DNA from: Trinickia fusca
GTDB lineage: Bacteria; Pseudomonadota; Gammaproteobacteria; Burkholderiales; Burkholderiaceae
Assembly (NCBI RefSeq): GCF_003628145.1
Contig: NZ_RBZV01000005.1
Location: 1 to 64,000, forward strand
Direction of reading: 5' to 3'
Length of the DNA stretch: 64,000 nt
Below, in pieces: positions 37,901-44,441 of this stretch (position 1 is the stretch's first letter; each line of letters starts with the position of its first letter). The notes under the pieces are model-generated. The model was not told the origin of the DNA. It saw nothing but the letters and a program-made list of their open reading frames with translations, and did not search any database. The translations under genes were made by a program, and so were the position numbers.

Positions 37901-38920
37901 ATAACCGGCGAGGATCTGTCGCTCTTGAGCCTGCTCTGCCTCGGGTTGGGCGTTTTCTTCAATACGCTGTACGCCTTCGTCACCCTTCTGGTCGACGGCG
38001 AGGCGCGTACCTTCATCAGCGATGCCAAGGCGAATTCGCAAGGAGGCAAGCGAAAGGAAATTGCCGGCCCTGAGACCATGCTGTTGCACGGGGATACGAC
38101 TGGGGAAGAGGGGAGCATGGAGCGGGCCGCTGTCGTGCCGAGCACCCCCAAGGTCTGGGAAATCGTCTACATGGGGGCACGCGCACTGACCGTGGTATGC
38201 GACACGTTGGCCGACGCGCAGTACTACGACACGGCTAATACGCGCAAGGGACGGCAAACCAACTTCGACCGGGTGTATTTGGCCAAGGTGGGCATCTTCC
38301 AAGGCATCTTCAGCGCGGTCGCCGCCGGCGTCTTCACGTTCGAATCCCAGCCTGCCTATCATGCCAGACTGAAGGCGGCGTTGGGCGATCAACGCGAGGT
38401 GGCCACCCGGATCGAAAGCTTGGTTTACCTGACCTTCAGCATCTTGATGGCCAAGAGCGTGGTCAAAATCGTGACGGGGGCGCTCACCTGGAGTGACGGC
38501 GGCGTGGAAGCCATCGATACTTCGACACGATTCGGCAAGATGAAGAAGTTTGTCAAGGATAAGGAATACCTGGTCATGGTCGGGCTGGCGACGGCAAGCA
38601 TGGAGGCGATCATCGTCTCCCTCCTCCTTTACCACGACGCCGTGGAGAGAGGCTTGCTCAAGAAACTGGAAGGAAAGACGGCCCCCCCGGCATACAGAGA
38701 CCTTCGCGAAGAATTCGTGTGGCTCACCTTTCGCGACATCGTCAGCCTCGTTCCGCTTCTGTTCGAATTTCTCTATACGAAGGAAGGGGTAAAGATATGG
38801 GGGGGCAAGCCGATATCGAGCACGCTTTATATCTCCTCCATGCTGACTCGGTTAGCCGCCAATGTCGCGTCGATCGCGCTGCACGGCGTCGGGGTCTTCA
38901 AGTACGGGGACCCGAAGTGA
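32000..38920 (+). CDS. Giant PQQ-propeller/LamG protein with hydrophobic tail (2,306 aa)
   Basis: The protein has no N-terminal signal peptide. Apparent order: PQQ-like beta-propeller (about 15-390; KLIGVADSTVFAIDIHNGQL, CLYGIDINNGTKRF); LamG/concanavalin-like domain 1 (397-591; FTVEAWFRSSAGGEIL, DGHWHHVALVRR); propeller 2 (647-983); LamG domain 2 (1026-1230; GRWHHLAVSRRL); Ig-like region (1256-1385); charged helical region (about 1500-1690); amphipathic helices (1693-1830); a hydrophobic block with FVSELYKWITGED and LSLLSLLCLGLG (about 1956-1998); and several hydrophobic helices to the end. A role on or across a membrane is inferred. The ATG at 32000 is preceded by AGGGGAAAAATCTC, a clear ribosome site. 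Confidence 0.8.
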   Translation: MSEMFEDMLSAEVLTPTWTYEAQFGPLTSPLACAGDKLIGVADSTVFAIDIHNGQLACTPKEGKGGWVFQLQDRYGAAPRVTACDGVVYLMDGEKLLALRLADASPLPNWTAPKLGRASSLIAHRGVVMAVYLDPKKGASKVAGFVAATGAKAFEPVEISRRSAGPAGYGEDAVFFAAGDKLHGVNLRSGDARWTFALEDDKITDVVAPCAAKSVVLASGRCLYGIDINNGTKRFRIEPSAAGHAVWHTPAIHVPSTVHSATKAVNLRAARPQASAQGLLRADAEADAQAANLSAGFAVATNSQGDLICLSLADGGIRWSRKLNSPGEPNIIDGVVHIKTHEGRQLERFKVENGNAAGVAYTLPSLPSTQPAVITNGTLFLPDEAGNIAARPYSATQAAAYFDGAASMIDIRPDGDQFDFGERNFTVEAWFRSSAGGEILCGYPTTKDSNAHGFRLNLAPDGQIRVGIFSTDGKRHSMGRTNATGACDGHWHHVALVRRADTYLIVLDGIAQEVRLPDIEGAERLSIGGHAAIAIGAFVPEQGAKASGFFSGLIREVRLWKCAMEAALIETNRKTALSGAEPQLLGLWRLDEVHSPGDKQPVQPHNAVSRHRIRAQFINRASRPSDLMMDRSAFPYLLRESAKQWPYANTWGARGQSQVVGSPALSTNGVVAFSTGNVLYAVGAQDGRRKWSMDIASRTSDPVAEGGGFLLLTQDDSLIHIDARSGAKIQVPAFAGMRHNHDEALPAPATDPNYIAAATGGGRASVVICTRDADAGIEISLPGTPVRLAFCNAGLLVLTQADGNFTLHLVDCKTGKVNGRRRIAADAFCAAGSWIFAVADGAVQKLAAADIGGAPLTVSAELGCAATGLAASLDDDLLAIGTEAGKVLGFSLSELAPAWSTALPIGRTGGAWNAINRPVFDQASRIICTTSSGTIAALSGETGSLLGLYHAENGAIGTPAVYAGTVYTGCRDTIANALDFELDGAMHSIVFGDTMALRLNLDRHGNPIADGKQHAVIDTNTEGATLHLMEVHQSCVEAWVNVPRLTEDAAARVGGGIVGIVPTEESGFDINLWMESDGTVHYASRAKEEGGWSGVHVKAATKITDGRWHHLAVSRRLALPSEKAGAPDHIILYVDGVAVPVEHLSAPASPRVAASGLKAYVGATVAEDLGAARPFCGMIAEVRVWDTYRAAPEIASRMQVKLRGDEPDLLAYWNFDYQAVHDSALQGHSGQLAQAPTAAAPAWWLTDLPFSVPNYPHITTAASVSQVEADGTPLYALTAKVCAADGSGMAGKRVEMWYILRKPGDPASIWINGTEVQGVKPGTEPDPVLLAAKAARVFSAVTGADGTLKLTVASSQRGHGPSLDLWTSFMPVNERFHVNVLIDNQKLAKPAPPTLTAQAKLLQDYHYTRGDKVDHKKDRSTWRIVLRARESNDMIRPREPITLWASTTATIEVNGARHTVNSERSVTLDAELNGEMTVVMEANELTAPTLYARAGFMHRNDRIVIHADQDAQQQLSAIKAEDMTRARVTNWKRPEDGGKDDKGETLLNREHHAHAGDISQAVRQVASSVKAEDDHTMLRNRISPARRKLAQMRAAENGEDVALLMAGENGTMQQPRIAAMRQEEAGAQTDRVALLRTMAGTPRIAPANPDAFRGSLGGAMGFVIEAGGTEGFSYRPLYTEEEVERARDVPTPVLHAPALLGNIFDDMWSGIKDTATNIYDGAKSIVVSVGEAVQIAVTKMVNGIKRVVHAVVATVQDALKAVAGFFEQIAVAIKKVIAFLRALFDWGAILEAQRYFRDLLRDAFKMQSKTLKDKALLKKVLGVATGNPPPVPAGKGSLNGAAREGGGRDSPVIAGSDGVQANSMFEKTRTGEISSSQSNPKGVELTAPGGDPVAGIENLLIGLAGSVLDLSPGDLIAQVKKAVSGGMSAIADQLADTCSTMAEAMDAIIAILDTTIYIPFVSELYKWITGEDLSLLSLLCLGLGVFFNTLYAFVTLLVDGEARTFISDAKANSQGGKRKEIAGPETMLLHGDTTGEEGSMERAAVVPSTPKVWEIVYMGARALTVVCDTLADAQYYDTANTRKGRQTNFDRVYLAKVGIFQGIFSAVAAGVFTFESQPAYHARLKAALGDQREVATRIESLVYLTFSILMAKSVVKIVTGALTWSDGGVEAIDTSTRFGKMKKFVKDKEYLVMVGLATASMEAIIVSLLLYHDAVERGLLKKLEGKTAPPAYRDLREEFVWLTFRDIVSLVPLLFEFLYTKEGVKIWGGKPISSTLYISSMLTRLAANVASIALHGVGVFKYGDPK

Positions 38921-39453
38921 CTTTCGCTCCGCTGCGCAAGTCATGATGGTGACGGGGGCGCAGGGCGTGTCTCGCTACGGCGACACGGTCTGCTAGCCGT
39001 TCGAGCCATCCGTCAACACAAACCGTAAAGATCGGCCCCGCCTTTGGGCGGGGTCTTTTTTCGTGTGCGCCGCGCAGGGCGAGGCGATGCAGTGGTCGAG
39101 TGGTCATGGCTTCGTCGTGTGAATGGATTCGATGTGTGCTCCAGCCGATTATGGTTTGTCCTGGCGTATCCATTTACCCGATTGACGAAAAGCAAGGCAT
39201 TTCCGGGCGAAACCGAGAAATTTCTCACTTCACCATCACTTAATTCGTTCTGCAGAATATCGATGCCCGGCTTGCGTGCGTGACTGGCAGACCATCCAGC
39301 CCAGCCCGGCAGTTCCGATCCAGGTATCGCCACTACCACCCAACTCCCTGTTTTTTATCGTCTTTTTACCTATCCGCCGGTGCCGCGCCGCCACCGTGCA
39401 TGGCATAATCGACCGAACCGGGATTGCCCGATGACATGATCACCCCGCATACC
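38921..39453. other. Intergenic region between the accessory cluster and leuC
   Basis: This 533-bp region holds a terminator at 39036-39061 and a short palindrome GAGAAATTTCTC at 39215-39226. A possible leuC extended -10 (TGG then CATAAT, 39401-39409) lies near its end. I see no gene in it. It marks the boundary between accessory and conserved DNA. Confidence 0.4.
39036..39061 (+). terminator. Rho-independent terminator after the giant gene
   Basis: A 7-bp GC stem CCCCGCC / GGCGGGG with loop TTTG runs into a T-rich tail. It lies 115 bp past the 2,306-aa gene and would end that operon. Confidence 0.85.
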
Positions 39454-40863
39454 ATGCCAAAGACTCTCTACGACAAGCTCTGGGATTCGCACGTCGTCCA
39501 CACCGAAGAGGACGGCACCGCGCTGCTGTACATCGATCGTCAATTGCTGCATGAAGTCACGAGCCCGCAGGCGTTCGAAGGGCTCAAGCTGCACGCGCGC
39601 CCCGTCTGGCGCATCAGCGCGAACCTCGCCGTGTCGGACCACAACGTGCCGACCACCGATCGCAGCCACGGCATTGCCGATCCCATTTCGAAGCTGCAGG
39701 TCGATACACTCGACGCGAACTGCGACGCCTACGGCATCACGCAGTTCAAGATGAACGATCAGCGTCAAGGCATCGTTCATATCATCGGCCCCGAACAGGG
39801 TGCGACGCTGCCCGGCATGACGATCGTCTGCGGCGATTCGCATACGTCGACGCACGGCGCGTTCGGCGCGCTCGCGCATGGCATCGGCACGTCGGAAGTC
39901 GAGCATGTGCTGGCCACGCAAACACTTCTGCAGAAGAAGAGCAAGAACCTGCTCGTGAAGGTCGATGGCCACCTCCCGCGCGGCTGCACCGCCAAGGACA
40001 TCGTGCTCGCGATCATCGGCAAGATCGGCACGGCCGGCGGCACCGGCTATGCGATCGAATTCGGTGGTTCGGCGATCCGCGCGTTGTCGATGGAAGGCCG
40101 GATGACCGTCTGCAACATGGCGATCGAAGCGGGCGCGCGCGCCGGCATGGTCGCCGTCGACGACACGACGATCGAATATCTGAAGGGCCGCCCGTATTCG
40201 CCGCAAGGCGCCGAGTGGGACATCGCCGTGGAGTACTGGCGCACGTTCAAGTCGGACGAAGGTGCGACGTTCGATCGCGTAGTCGAGCTGAATGCAGCCG
40301 AGATCATGCCGCAGGTGACCTGGGGCACGTCGCCCGAGATGGTCACGTCGATCGATGGCCGTGTGCCCGACCCCGAGCACGAGAAGGATCCCGTCAAGCG
40401 CGACGCGATGGAGCGCGCACTGCAATACATGGCGCTCGAGCCGAACGTGCCGATCGAGTCGATCAACGTCGACAAGGTCTTCATCGGCTCGTGCACGAAC
40501 GCGCGCATCGAAGACCTGCGTTCGGCCGCCTATGTCGTGAAGAAGCTGGGCCGCCGCGTCGCGTCGAACATCCGGCTCGCGATGGTCGTGCCGGGCTCGG
40601 GGCTCGTCAAGGCGCAAGCGGAGCGCGAAGGGCTCGATCAGATCTTCCGCGAAGCCGGTTTCGAATGGCGTGAGCCCGGCTGCTCGATGTGTCTGGCGAT
40701 GAACGCGGACCGGCTCGATCCGGGCGAACGCTGTGCCTCCACGTCGAACCGCAATTTCGAAGGCCGCCAGGGCGCAGGGGGGCGTACGCACCTCGTCAGC
40801 CCGGCGATGGCGGCGGCGGCGGCTATCGAGGGGCATTTCGTCGATATTCGTAAGTTGGGGTAA
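39454..40863 (+). CDS. leuC: 3-isopropylmalate dehydratase large subunit
   Basis: LeuC with LeuD isomerises 2-isopropylmalate to 3-isopropylmalate in leucine synthesis. The 469-aa protein is an aconitase-superfamily member. It has [35 protein letters not shown] and the three [4Fe-4S] cysteines: one in [13 protein letters not shown] and two in [10 protein letters not shown] chose ATG 39454 ([16 protein letters not shown]) from family N-termini; ATG 39424 and 39436 are in frame upstream. It leads the leuC-entericidin-leuD-leuB run. Confidence 0.96.
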   Translation: MPKTLYDKLWDSHVVHTEEDGTALLYIDRQLLHEVTSPQAFEGLKLHARPVWRISANLAVSDHNVPTTDRSHGIADPISKLQVDTLDANCDAYGITQFKMNDQRQGIVHIIGPEQGATLPGMTIVCGDSHTSTHGAFGALAHGIGTSEVEHVLATQTLLQKKSKNLLVKVDGHLPRGCTAKDIVLAIIGKIGTAGGTGYAIEFGGSAIRALSMEGRMTVCNMAIEAGARAGMVAVDDTTIEYLKGRPYSPQGAEWDIAVEYWRTFKSDEGATFDRVVELNAAEIMPQVTWGTSPEMVTSIDGRVPDPEHEKDPVKRDAMERALQYMALEPNVPIESINVDKVFIGSCTNARIEDLRSAAYVVKKLGRRVASNIRLAMVVPGSGLVKAQAEREGLDQIFREAGFEWREPGCSMCLAMNADRLDPGERCASTSNRNFEGRQGAGGRTHLVSPAMAAAAAIEGHFVDIRKLG

Positions 40864-40867
40864 GGCG

Positions 40868-41011
40868 ATGAAAGCGAAGAAGTTTTGGTGTCGCGCAGCA
40901 CTGATCGCAATCGCCGGCGCATTGCTGGGTCTGGCAGGCTGCAACACGATGGCCGGCTTCGGTCAGGACATGAGCGAAGCAGGTCACGCCATCAAGAAGG
41001 CCGCGGAGTAA
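40868..41011 (+). CDS. Entericidin A/B-family small lipoprotein
   Basis: This is a 47-aa protein with a charged N-terminus, a hydrophobic stretch ([14 protein letters not shown]) and a lipobox LAGC with lipidated Cys at about residue 25. The mature part [22 protein letters not shown] matches the entericidin family pattern (GxGxDxxxAGxxIxxAA). Entericidins are small cell-envelope lipoproteins, in E. coli linked to stationary-phase lysis. It lies 4 bp after leuC and 7 bp before leuD, so it rides in the leucine operon. Confidence 0.88.
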   Translation: MKAKKFWCRAALIAIAGALLGLAGCNTMAGFGQDMSEAGHAIKKAAE

Positions 41012-41018
41012 CTCGGAC

Positions 41019-41669
41019 ATGGATAAATTCGTCGTACATACGGGCTTGGTTGCGCCCCTCGATCGCGAAAACGTCGATACGGACGCGATCATTCCGAAGC
41101 AGTTTCTGAAGTCGATCAAGCGCACGGGCTTCGGCCCGAACCTGTTCGACGAGTGGCGTTACCTCGACCACGGCGAGCCGGGGCAGGACAATTCGCGCCG
41201 CCCGCTGAACCCCGACTTCGTGCTCAACCAGCCGCGCTATCAAGGTGCGTCGGTGCTGGTGGCTCGCAAGAACTTCGGCTGCGGCAGCTCGCGCGAGCAT
41301 GCGCCGTGGGCGCTGCAGCAGTACGGCTTTCGCGCGCTGATCGCGCCGAGCTTTGCCGACATCTTCTTCAACAACTGCTTCAAGAACGGCTTGCTGCCGA
41401 TCGTGTTGACCGAGCAGCAGGTCGATCATCTGTTCAACGAAACGTACGCGTTCAACGGCTACCAGCTGACGATCGATCTGGCCGCGCAAGTCGTGCGCAC
41501 GCCGGACGGGCGCGAATACGCGTTCGAAGTCGACGCGTTCCGCAAGTACTGCTTGCTGAACGGCTTGGACGAGATCGGCCTCACGCTGCAACAGGCGGAC
41601 AAGATCCGCGCCTTCGAAGCCGAACGGCTCGCGAAGCAGCCGTGGCTTGGCCATCGTTTGATCGGCTGA
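41019..41669 (+). CDS. leuD: 3-isopropylmalate dehydratase small subunit
   Basis: LeuD is the swivelling domain of isopropylmalate isomerase and is 216 aa here. It has [22 protein letters not shown] at the N-terminus, [15 protein letters not shown] (substrate-binding Ser/Arg loop) and [21 protein letters not shown]. It pairs with leuC across the entericidin gene. leuB follows after 59 bp. Confidence 0.96.
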   Translation: MDKFVVHTGLVAPLDRENVDTDAIIPKQFLKSIKRTGFGPNLFDEWRYLDHGEPGQDNSRRPLNPDFVLNQPRYQGASVLVARKNFGCGSSREHAPWALQQYGFRALIAPSFADIFFNNCFKNGLLPIVLTEQQVDHLFNETYAFNGYQLTIDLAAQVVRTPDGREYAFEVDAFRKYCLLNGLDEIGLTLQQADKIRAFEAERLAKQPWLGHRLIG

Positions 41670-41728
41670 CGCGCTTCGTTTCCATCGGCTTACTACCCGA
41701 ACAACCTCCTGCATAGGACACCCGAAGA

Positions 41729-42796
41729 ATGAAGATTGCAGTGCTGCCCGGCGACGGCATCGGCCCGGAAATCGTCAAGGAAGCGGTCAAGGTGCTTGGC
41801 GCGCTTGATGAGAAGTTCGAACTCGAAGAAGCGCCGGTTGGCGGTGCGGGCTACGAAGCGAAGGGTCATCCGCTGCCCGATTCGACGCTTGCGCTGGCGA
41901 AGGAGTCCGATGCGATCCTGTTCGGCGCCGTCGGCGACTGGAAGTACGACTCGCTCGAGCGCGCGCTGCGCCCCGAGCAAGCCATTCTCGGCTTGCGCAA
42001 ACATCTGCAGCTGTTCGCGAACCTCCGTCCCGCGATCTGCTATCCGCAGCTGACGGGCGCGTCGTCGCTGAAGCCTGAAATCGTCTCTGGCCTCGATATC
42101 CTGATCGTGCGCGAGCTCAATGGCGACATCTACTTCGGCGCGCCGCGTGGCGTCCGCCAAGCGCCAGACGGCCTGTTCGAAGGCGCTCGCGAAGGGTTCG
42201 ACACGATGCGCTATTCGGAGCCCGAAGTGCGCCGCATCGCGCACGTCGCGTTCCAGGCGGCGCAAAAGCGCGACAAGAGGCTCACGTCGGTGGACAAGGC
42301 CAACGTGCTCGAGACGTCGCAGTTCTGGCGCGACGTGATGATCGACGTGGCGAAGGAATATCCGGACGTCGAGCTGTCGCATATGTACGTCGACAACGCG
42401 GCGATGCAACTCGTGAAGGCGCCGAAGGCGTTCGACGTGATCGTGACCGGCAACATGTTCGGCGACATCCTCTCGGATGAGGCGGCCATGCTGACGGGCT
42501 CGATCGGCATGCTGCCGTCGGCCTCGCTCGACAAGAACAACAAGGGGCTGTACGAGCCGTCGCACGGTTCGGCACCCGACATCGCGGGCAAGGGCATTGC
42601 CAATCCGCTCGCGACGATTCTGTCGGCCGCGATGATGCTGCGCTATTCGCTGAACAAGGCCGAGCAGGCCGATCGCATCGAAAAGGCCGTGCAAAAGGTG
42701 CTCGAGGCGGGCTACCGCACGGGCGACATCGCCACGCCGGGCTGCCGTCAGGTCGGCACGGTCGAGATGGGCGACGCGGTGCGCGCGGCACTCTAA
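41729..42796 (+). CDS. leuB: 3-isopropylmalate dehydrogenase
   Basis: LeuB oxidatively decarboxylates 3-isopropylmalate with NAD. The 355-aa protein begins [20 protein letters not shown]. It has the substrate-binding Arg residues in [14 protein letters not shown] and [11 protein letters not shown]. The metal-site Asp residues lie in [11 protein letters not shown], and the NAD motif is [18 protein letters not shown]. It is last in the leu run and is followed by a 14-bp hairpin. Confidence 0.97.
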   Translation: MKIAVLPGDGIGPEIVKEAVKVLGALDEKFELEEAPVGGAGYEAKGHPLPDSTLALAKESDAILFGAVGDWKYDSLERALRPEQAILGLRKHLQLFANLRPAICYPQLTGASSLKPEIVSGLDILIVRELNGDIYFGAPRGVRQAPDGLFEGAREGFDTMRYSEPEVRRIAHVAFQAAQKRDKRLTSVDKANVLETSQFWRDVMIDVAKEYPDVELSHMYVDNAAMQLVKAPKAFDVIVTGNMFGDILSDEAAMLTGSIGMLPSASLDKNNKGLYEPSHGSAPDIAGKGIANPLATILSAAMMLRYSLNKAEQADRIEKAVQKVLEAGYRTGDIATPGCRQVGTVEMGDAVRAAL

Positions 42797-42810
42797 GCGC
42801 TTCCCGCTTT

Positions 42811-42844
42811 GCGAACCGGGCGGACGAGTCTCCGCCCGGTTCGC
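42811..42844 (+). terminator. Strong hairpin after leuB
   Basis: A perfect 14-bp stem (GCGAACCGGGCGGA with TCCGCCCGGTTCGC) closes a 6-nt loop just after leuB. There is no T-run, so it may be a 3'-end stabiliser or a factor-assisted terminator rather than a classical one. Confidence 0.55.
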
Positions 42845-42945
42845 ATGAGAAGTGGGCATACGGGCCCCATTTCTCGTTGAATTTCCTGTTGAAACCCCGC
42901 GGCTATGCAAGCCGCCGGAAAAGCTTTTTCGTGTAGACTGTGCCG

Positions 42946-43101
42946 ATGGCGCGAATCCCTCAAATCTCCTCGATTGCTAACCTTCACGGCGAAACGGCCC
43001 GTGCGGGTGGGTTCGCCATTACCGGTACGATCGGCACGGCCGATGCGGCCGGCATCGCCATGATTAAAACGATTACCCCCAAAACGATCACGAAACGCTG
43101 A
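42946..43101 (+). CDS. Possible 51-aa leader peptide upstream of asd
   Basis: A small reading frame starts MARIPQISSIANLHGE and ends IKTITPKTITKR. Of 51 residues, 9 are Ile and 8 are Thr. Ten of the last 12 are Ile, Thr or Lys, which are amino acids made from the product of Asd. It ends 81 bp before asd, and the gap contains a 9-bp inverted repeat (43123-43161). This is the layout of a transcription-attenuation leader, although no strong ribosome site or T-tract is seen. No homologue is known to me. Confidence 0.35.
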   Translation: MARIPQISSIANLHGETARAGGFAITGTIGTADAAGIAMIKTITPKTITKR

Positions 43102-43122
43102 TCGTCCGTCGTGCCCGCTCAT

Positions 43123-43161
43123 CTTCCCCGCGCGGTCACGCAGGGCAAGGTTGCGGGGAAG
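43123..43161 (+). promoter_or_regulatory. Inverted repeat in the asd leader
   Basis: CTTCCCCGC (43123-43131) pairs perfectly with GCGGGGAAG (43153-43161) across a 21-nt loop. The hairpin ends about 20 bp before the asd start and could affect asd translation or be part of an attenuator. No T-run follows. Confidence 0.35.
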
Positions 43162-43182
43162 CGTCCACTCCAAGGGTTAGTC

Positions 43183-44304
43183 ATGAACGTAGGTCTCGTA
43201 GGTTGGCGCGGTATGGTCGGCAGCGTCCTCATGCAGCGCATGCAGCAGGAAGGCGATTTCGATCTGATCGAACCGGTGTTTTTCAGCACCAGCAACGCGG
43301 GCGGCAATGCGCCGTCATTCGCCAAAAACGAGACCAAGCTCAAAGATGCGTCGAACATCGACGAGCTCAAGAAGTGCGACGTCATCATCACGTGCCAAGG
43401 CGGCGATTACACGAACGACGTCTTTCCGAAGCTGCGCGCGGCGGGCTGGAACGGCTACTGGATCGACGCGGCCTCGTCGCTGCGCATGAAGGACGACGCG
43501 GTCATCGTGCTCGATCCGGTCAACCTCGACGTGATCAAGGATGCGCTCGTCAAGGGGACCAAGAACTTCATCGGCGGCAACTGCACGGTCAGCTTGATGC
43601 TGATGGCGCTGGGCGGCCTGTTCCGCGAGAACCTCGTCGACTGGATCACGGCCATGACGTATCAGGCCGCCTCGGGCGCCGGTGCGCAGAACATGCGTGA
43701 ACTGCTCTCGCAGATGGGTGCGCTGCACGGCGCGGTGAAGGAGCAACTGGCCGATCCGTCGTCGGCGATCCTCGACATCGACCGTCGCGTGCTCGCCGCC
43801 ATGAACGGCGATGTCATGCCGACCGAGCATTTCGGTGTGCCGCTGGCCGGCTCGCTGATTCCCTGGATCGACAAGGATCTCGGCAACGGTATGTCGAAGG
43901 AAGAATGGAAGGGCGGCGCCGAAGCGAACAAGATCCTCGGCAAGCCGGCGATGGGCGAGGCCGGTTCGATTCCCGTCGACGGGCTGTGCGTGCGGATCGG
44001 CGCCATGCGCTGCCACTCGCAGGCACTCACGATCAAGCTCAAGAAGGACGTGCCGCTCGACGAAGTCAACAGCATGCTCGCGTCGGCCAACGATTGGGTG
44101 AAGGTCGTGCCGAACGAGCGCGAAGCGTCGATGCAACAACTGTCGCCGGCCGTCGTGACGGGCACGCTGTCGGTGCCGGTCGGCCGTCTGCGCAAGCTCG
44201 CGATGGGCGGCGAGTATCTGTCGGCATTCACGGTCGGCGATCAGCTGCTGTGGGGCGCGGCCGAGCCGCTGCGCCGCATGCTGCGCATCCTGCTCGACAA
44301 GTAG
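43183..44304 (+). CDS. asd: Aspartate-semialdehyde dehydrogenase
   Basis: Asd reduces aspartyl-phosphate to aspartate semialdehyde, the branch point to lysine/diaminopimelate, threonine, methionine and isoleucine. The 373-aa protein is of the gammaproteobacterial-type long form. It has [18 protein letters not shown] (NADP site), [16 protein letters not shown] with the catalytic Cys, and [18 protein letters not shown] with the active-site His. ATG 43183 (MNVGLVGW) is the family start. An attenuator-like terminator structure at 44341 ends the gene. Confidence 0.96.
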   Translation: MNVGLVGWRGMVGSVLMQRMQQEGDFDLIEPVFFSTSNAGGNAPSFAKNETKLKDASNIDELKKCDVIITCQGGDYTNDVFPKLRAAGWNGYWIDAASSLRMKDDAVIVLDPVNLDVIKDALVKGTKNFIGGNCTVSLMLMALGGLFRENLVDWITAMTYQAASGAGAQNMRELLSQMGALHGAVKEQLADPSSAILDIDRRVLAAMNGDVMPTEHFGVPLAGSLIPWIDKDLGNGMSKEEWKGGAEANKILGKPAMGEAGSIPVDGLCVRIGAMRCHSQALTIKLKKDVPLDEVNSMLASANDWVKVVPNEREASMQQLSPAVVTGTLSVPVGRLRKLAMGGEYLSAFTVGDQLLWGAAEPLRRMLRILLDK

Positions 44305-44340
44305 CGTAAACTACGCGCTTACGACGCGTGGAAAACCCCC

Positions 44341-44370
44341 AAAGGCGTCGCGTTATCGCGGCGCCTTTTT
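44341..44370 (+). terminator. Rho-independent terminator after asd
   Basis: Stem AAAGGCG-CGCG paired with CGCG-CGCCTTT (one internal T/G mismatch) and loop TTAT, followed by a T-run. It lies 36 bp past asd. Confidence 0.85.
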
Positions 44371-44441
44371 CTTTGCTGCTCCGAATCTTGCATTTGCCCA
44401 AACGCCATTCAGGGCCGCGCCTCGATGCGCGGAACACCTCC

